Shown here one piece after another: positions 43,536 to 64,000 of a stretch of 64,000 bases of DNA. The translations under genes were made by a program, and so were the position numbers. The notes under the pieces are model-generated. The model made no database searches. It saw only the letters and a list, made by a program, of their open reading frames with translations, and was not told where the DNA came from. This DNA comes from Escarpia spicata (taxonomy: Eukaryota; Annelida; Polychaeta; Sabellida; Siboglinidae). The DNA lies in contig OZ023214.1 in the NCBI GenBank assembly GCA_963995525.1, forward strand, positions 11,793,928 to 11,857,927, written 5' to 3'. The stretch's first letter is position 1. Every line of letters starts with the position of its first letter.

Positions 43536-43771
43536 CGTAGGCGGGTCCAGGGGGTCTGGGGGCCATGTGCCCCCCCCTAGACTTTGTAATCTGCTTGCGC
43601 TAACGTGACGTGCCCCTAGACCTTCAAGTGTTGGTATTTTGGCGAGCTTCAAGGGGGTGTAATTGGAGGTTTTTGGCGAGCCTCAAGGTTGGTACTTTTG
43701 GCCAGCCTCCGGAGGGAGTGCAATTGCAGTGCTTTGGGCCTCCTAGACTATCCTGTCTGGATCCGCCCCTG
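43536..43771. mobile_element. hAT-like MITE
   Basis: The right end reads CTGGATCCGCCCCTG, the complement of the common hAT terminus CAGGGGCGGATCCAG. The left end gtaggcgggtccagggg is a degenerate version. About 236 bp. An 8-bp target duplication is not clear. Confidence 0.5.
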
Positions 43772-45990
43772 CGTATACACACGCGCGCGTGAACACTCGC
43801 ACACGCACCATTTGTGAGATTATGGTACCGTATGACACACACACACATACATATAATTATGTTAACAGCTACAATTAATCATGACTTATGTGAGCCATTC
43901 ATGTCGACTTAGTGTTTGTAATGCATGGTTGACTGCGCTCGGTCAACAATGAAGGCCCCCAAAGAGGCGCATTGTGCTCCCAAACCGTTGCGTGAGATTA
44001 ACAGCAACGAACTATGATCCACATGCATTCACCGAGAAGTGAACTCTTATCCTAGCCACATCAATTAACTTATGTGTGTCAATAAACCATCACATGCGAC
44101 GGCTTCTAACGTTATACAGTCCCTGTGTCCTCACAGCGAACGGCGCTGAATGCATTTGACCTGACGTTTTTACACGAGAGAACAGTCAATGTTTACCGGC
44201 CTTCGGGTGACCTCGGTGCCTGCAAGCGACGCTTGGCAACGTCCGACAACGCCAAGTTTGGCGCCTGCTTGCGTCAATAACGAACCTCACTCGCCGGGTA
44301 GGCCGCCTCCATTGACTACATGTCGGAAGAGTGAAGACTGTCTCCGGCGTGAACGACGCGCATACAAGCCCGGCAAAATCAACACTGATTGTCTTGAAGA
44401 TTGCAGTGTCAAAGACCGGCTTGAAGGGACTAGTACAAGACGGGGAAATTGGAGATACCTGAGCATATAGACAGACACCCCCACAATGACTGCGACGCTG
44501 GTCGGAAACCGAGCTCCGCATCTATGGTAGGTACTCGACGGTACTACGGCTTGTTCAGTCAGGCTTGTTGTGATACTACAAAACGTAATAGTCAGTTGAC
44601 AAAGGTTTGTCACATGGGAAATACCCGGAAACCCCACAATTTGACAATTGTTCTGTAATCTCTTTCCAAATTCGAACAATATGAAGACATCTTGGCAAGA
44701 TGAATTAAGTAAATGGCCATAATTAATGCATATTTAAATAGATCTCGATTCCTTTGCAATTATAGCTACTGCGGAGGTGTTCTGGTCTAGCATATACTAT
44801 TCGATTCAGTGGTCGCAGCTCACGCCAACGAAGTATTGCCAGAGTTACTTACCCTTAAGATCTACGAAACGGTGCCTCGTACGAATGACTCGGTTGACTG
44901 CTTGACTAGGATGACTCGAATACAAATCTATAATAGTCGGTTCGGAGTCAGGTGTGGTAGTGTGGGGTATCGGTTGGAACCCTATTTATGGTTTTGCAGC
45001 GTCCCTGGCGAGGGGTTCATATCACTTGGCCAGCCGCAAAAACACAAAAAATCCCCTTATGTCTTGGCGTCCGCCACACAATTTTTGATGATATAAGGCT
45101 TTGTAGGCCAAAGTTCTACTTTTCATTTATATTTTTCTATCGTTGTTTTACTGGAATTGCTAGTTGTAAATGACGCAGTGGTACGTGTCGCCATTGTGTG
45201 TACTGCTCTATTACCTCTTCTAAAAAGATCCATTTTGATTCTAACAATTGAGTTTTATTCCTTTGGTTAATCTATTAAGCTATCTGGACTATAATTACTT
45301 GTAAGTATTCAGCTGTTCAACTGGTATGTGTTCATAGACTTATAGTGTATATCATCCCAGGCATTCATACTGTAGTAAACCTACATGTAAATGGCCCTGG
45401 ATATTTGTCACTTTGACCTATCAACTAACTTTGAAGGTTGGATTATTGCAATGTAGGCCTACCTTAAAGTTGCAAAATCATAATTTATTGAATAACTGAG
45501 AGGTTTAAATATATTTGAAAATGACTGACACTCAATATTTAAAGCTCCGGATACACTGGAGCGTTTCTGTGCGTACACTGTGATAGGTGCTTTTGTACAG
45601 AAGCGAAATAATTAATGCCAATAATGATCGAGTTGTATAATGTGTAATTTGAAACCGTGGGTCAACATAGTCAATGCTGCATTCGCGTGTACGGCATGGA
45701 CCGTGAAGACTATATGTGGAACGAGTAGTGTTGTGCATCTCGACAAAATACACATTCCAGAGTCTGCACTAACTCTATAATTGTTCAAATAGACGGCTAT
45801 ATGTGACATCGACAATCTATTTGGTGATATATGCAATGCACTTCGGGTATCTAGCCTTGAAACTATCAGTACATGCAAACAAACATTCTCGAATACTTCG
45901 TAGACGGAAGCATAATGAATGACCATATCCCGCCCCCCTGCCACCCTCCACCCCACCCTCTCTCCCTCCCTCCCTTCTTCCATCCCTACC
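43772..45990. other. Intergenic, no gene recognised
   Basis: Single-copy-looking DNA with short frames only (for example at 44,189-44,521 on both strands), none with a recognisable domain or splice context. The sequence ccggatacactgga at about 45,547 recurs at 59,177 and may mark a dispersed repeat. Confidence 0.4.
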
Positions 45991-45994
45991 TCCA

Positions 45995-46088
45995 TCACTC
46001 ACTCACTCACTCACTCACTCACTCACTCACTCACTCACTCACTCACTCACTCACTCACTCACTCACTCACTCACTCACTCACTCACTC
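45995..46088. repeat. (ACTC)n microsatellite
   Basis: About 94 bp of ACTC units within a pyrimidine-rich stretch. Confidence 0.95.
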
Positions 46089-46201
46089 GTTCATTCACTC
46101 GTTCTTTCCCTTCTTGTTTTTCCTTTTATCTCTCTCCTCCCCTCTTCACTCCCTCCTCTCTGTCTTTCGCTCTTCGCCATCCCTCCCTCATCATATGTAT
46201 A

Positions 46202-46306
<105 letters not shown>

Positions 46307-46656
46307 GCACACCGCACACCGCACACCGCACATACAGACGCACTCACACCCACACACGCACGCACGGACGCACGCATACACACACACATACGCAGACATG
46401 CGCACGCACGCACACACACATCTTGCAAGTCATACCTGAAATAAATGTCTTCGTACTCGTCCTCGTATCTGACACTGTTCTGTTGGCAGGTACCGAAATA
46501 AACTCGTTGAGAAACACTACGAGAACCGTTCGAGCGCCTTTGCTGTATGTACATTTATTTATTCGCTGCACTGCAGCCTCGAGCAGCCATTGCAAACGGA
46601 GCATAAAAACAGATATTTGAGTAGTTAACATATATAACGTTTTATTCTCAATAAAT

Positions 46657-46690
46657 AACCCCGAACCCCGAACCCCGAACCCCGAACCCC
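46657..46690. repeat. Short AACCCCG tandem repeat
   Basis: Four copies of a 7-bp unit AACCCCG. Confidence 0.85.
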
Positions 46691-46699
46691 CCGTGAAGT

Positions 46700-47340
46700 T
46701 GAATGAGACATATTGAAAACTTACGTAACGCTTGCATCATTCATACCCAACGAATAGCCGAAATACAATAGATCCAACATTTACATATTATTCAACTAGA
46801 ACTGCACAATGGTAATAAGCTATTTATCAGATGAGGACATTAATTCTCCGCTTGTAGTCATTTTTCAGATGTAGACGTTCATTCAGTCTGTTGCCATTAT
46901 ATCCAGGCACCACAGCTACTATAAATTAACGCACGATTGCCTACGTCTGTCTAAAGCAAGCTCTGCCGGTAATGCTATGCTGTGCGCGTGTGCGCGTGCG
47001 TGTTTCCGTGCGTTTGTATGTGCATGAATGAACGACTGCATAATACTCATACATACACATGTATACATGTGTATCGCGCACATACCTCACTCACACACGC
47101 ATGCAAGCAGTAATGAAATGATGTACACATATACGATTCTCACCTCAAATTACACAGGTCATAGCAGGCATTTCTCCATTTGTCACCATTGCAATATTAC
47201 ACATCGCACTCTCCACACAATTTATAAACTTCTATAATACATGTTTTAGAGGATTTCTTCAATAATATAAGTTTAATAAAAAAATGCTGTTCAATCTCTA
47301 CTGAATCCACATCTGTACCCCATGACGTTACCGATACGTT
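46700..47340. other. Intergenic or intronic, no feature seen
   Basis: No coding signal. It is probably the intron before the exon at 47,357. Confidence 0.4.
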
Positions 47341-47356
47341 TATGTGTATTTTCCAG

Positions 47357-47938
47357 CCAACCGCGGCCAGTCAGTCAGACTACTCGATCCACCCGCAATG
47401 GGTGTCGGAGGGTGGGTCCCGCACCAAGTCAGCGTCGACCACATGCCGCGCCTACCGACCATGGCCGTTCGAGTTCTGTGGCGCGCGGCAGTGGCCTGAG
47501 CGCGCGGACGGCAGCGCGTGGAGACTGCCGCCGAGCATCCCGCCGCTGTGTCAAAGCGTGCCGATGGCTGACGACCGCGCTCGTTCAGCCAGCGTCCCGT
47601 CGTCGCCGCCGTCGTCCGCCGCTCTCACGATGACGGAGCAGAGACCGACGTGGAAGCGCGACCCGCTGCCGCCGAAGACCTCCCAGCCGACCGGCCGTTC
47701 ACTGCCGCTACGGCCGCTCTCTTTCGTCCTGACTGCCCGTGCCGCGCCTGCTACTGGGCCCATTCCCTATTCCTACTACCACGTCTTCACGATTACCGAG
47801 CTTCCCAAGGAAAGGCCGGACGGGAAGAAAGCCAGTGTCCCGGTCCCCTACTGGAAGCGCAACGACAAGCTGAAGGGGTCCGTCCTCCCTCCAACTATTG
47901 AGTACTCCAACATGGTGAACACCAGGTGGATAGCCTGA
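47357..47938 (+). CDS. Terminal coding exon of an unidentified host gene
   Basis: A GC-rich frame follows an acceptor (tgtattttccag|CC) and runs 193 codons to TGA 47,936-47,938. It contains WPFEFCGARQWPE, a Pro/Ser-rich middle (PSSPPSSAA), and a C-terminal block YYHVFTITELPKERPDGKK followed by PYWKRNDKLKG. Codon composition is unlike the AT-rich surroundings, so it looks like real host coding DNA. The first exons were not found; they should lie upstream, possibly beyond the repeats. I do not recognise the family. Confidence 0.6.
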   Translation, partial: PTAASQSDYSIHPQWVSEGGSRTKSASTTCRAYRPWPFEFCGARQWPERADGSAWRLPPSIPPLCQSVPMADDRARSASVPSSPPSSAALTMTEQRPTWKRDPLPPKTSQPTGRSLPLRPLSFVLTARAAPATGPIPYSYYHVFTITELPKERPDGKKASVPVPYWKRNDKLKGSVLPPTIEYSNMVNTRWIA

Positions 47939-48428
47939 TGTACCGGCGTGACGTCACAAGAGGAACCTGTGTCGACGTCTGTATGCGGCATATGCAGAGC
48001 ATTTAATGCGGCGGTGTGTTTCCGTGTTGGCTTAGACTAGTGATTCCTTTCGATAGTGCGTTTGTGTATGGAGGTGCACGCGTGCATGCGAGCTTGCGTG
48101 CAATATTTGCTTGTGGGGACAAGACTTAAGCGAGAAAACTAGATGGTTGCTAACAATTGACATAAGTGTCCTCGCGTAAGTCTCTTTCCTACTAATATCT
48201 AACATAGAATGTAAATCTGTATCACTGGCGTCTGCCTTACTATTTGTGCGGCCATGAACTAAAGACACCTGGCGATCAACACGGCAAATATAAACAACCT
48301 ATTAACTAGACAAATTAACTGCGGTGATCCTGTGTTTCGCATAGGACTAGGCGTACGTGCATACCCCAATATCGGCGACACAGATTTCCCACAACGACAA
48401 CACGTATTTCCTGACGTCATCCGACTTG
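47939..48428. other. 3' intergenic between two convergent host genes
   Basis: Should hold the 3' UTRs of the plus-strand exon and of the RNase L-like gene. No feature stands out. Confidence 0.4.

Positions 48429-64000
<15,572 letters not shown>

Noticed and set aside
46657..46690. Telomere-like AACCCCG repeats
   Set aside because: Only four units and not a known telomere sequence; probably a chance short tandem repeat.

Overview
The window is nuclear DNA from an animal, most likely a marine invertebrate; I cannot name the lineage. The evidence is spliced host genes with GT-AG introns, a riboflavin transporter of the animal SLC52A family, a kinase-KEN gene of the RNase L/IRE1 class, long CA and pyrimidine microsatellites, and many CR1/RTE-like LINE, Ty3/gypsy, Merlin-like and MITE remnants.

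Bases 1 to about 13,280 hold a compact endogenous DNA virus or transposon of the Polinton/Maverick-adintovirus group. Plus strand: an early block with an RPA-like ssDNA-binding protein and three downstream open exons without a usable initiator (1926-3679), a CA microsatellite and an iteron-like array (3793-4405), then protein-primed DNA polymerase B (4476-8558). Minus strand, read from 12,911 down: NADAR protein, packaging ATPase, two small virion-type proteins, an AUG-less basic ORF, the double jelly-roll major capsid protein and the adenain-type protease. The two blocks converge on back-to-back poly(A) signals near 8,650-8,700. The named viral ORFs are intact, unlike the surrounding retroelements. 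No integrase, penton or terminal inverted repeat is visible; the left end may lie outside the window.

Bases 13,287-20,335 are nested retroelements: a truncated gypsy element on the minus strand, and a second gypsy element with 178-bp LTRs that split a LINE and itself carries a MITE. SLC52A (21,473-23,900, minus) is a clean two-exon host gene. From 25.6 to 45 kb the DNA is repeats: a 3.4-kb foldback palindrome, LINE pieces including an SGNH-esterase ORF1, a Merlin-like element with about 450-bp inverted arms, a second MITE copy, and a 46-bp satellite.

Bases 47,357-47,938 hold a terminal coding exon of an unknown host gene. From 48,429 to beyond 64,000 the minus strand carries one large multi-exon gene whose C terminus is a kinase plus KEN RNase domain. 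Exons were joined by splice sites and matching phase. Both catalytic centres look inactivated: the HRD aspartate is replaced, and the KEN Arg/His pair is Glu/Cys. One KEN exon was not found.

The most notable signal is in the viral early block. One consensus donor in phase 0 faces three acceptors, each opening directly in phase 0 into a long frame, with a single poly(A) signal at the end. This suggests an unreported alternative-splicing cassette that puts one basic N-terminal tag on four different C-terminal modules.
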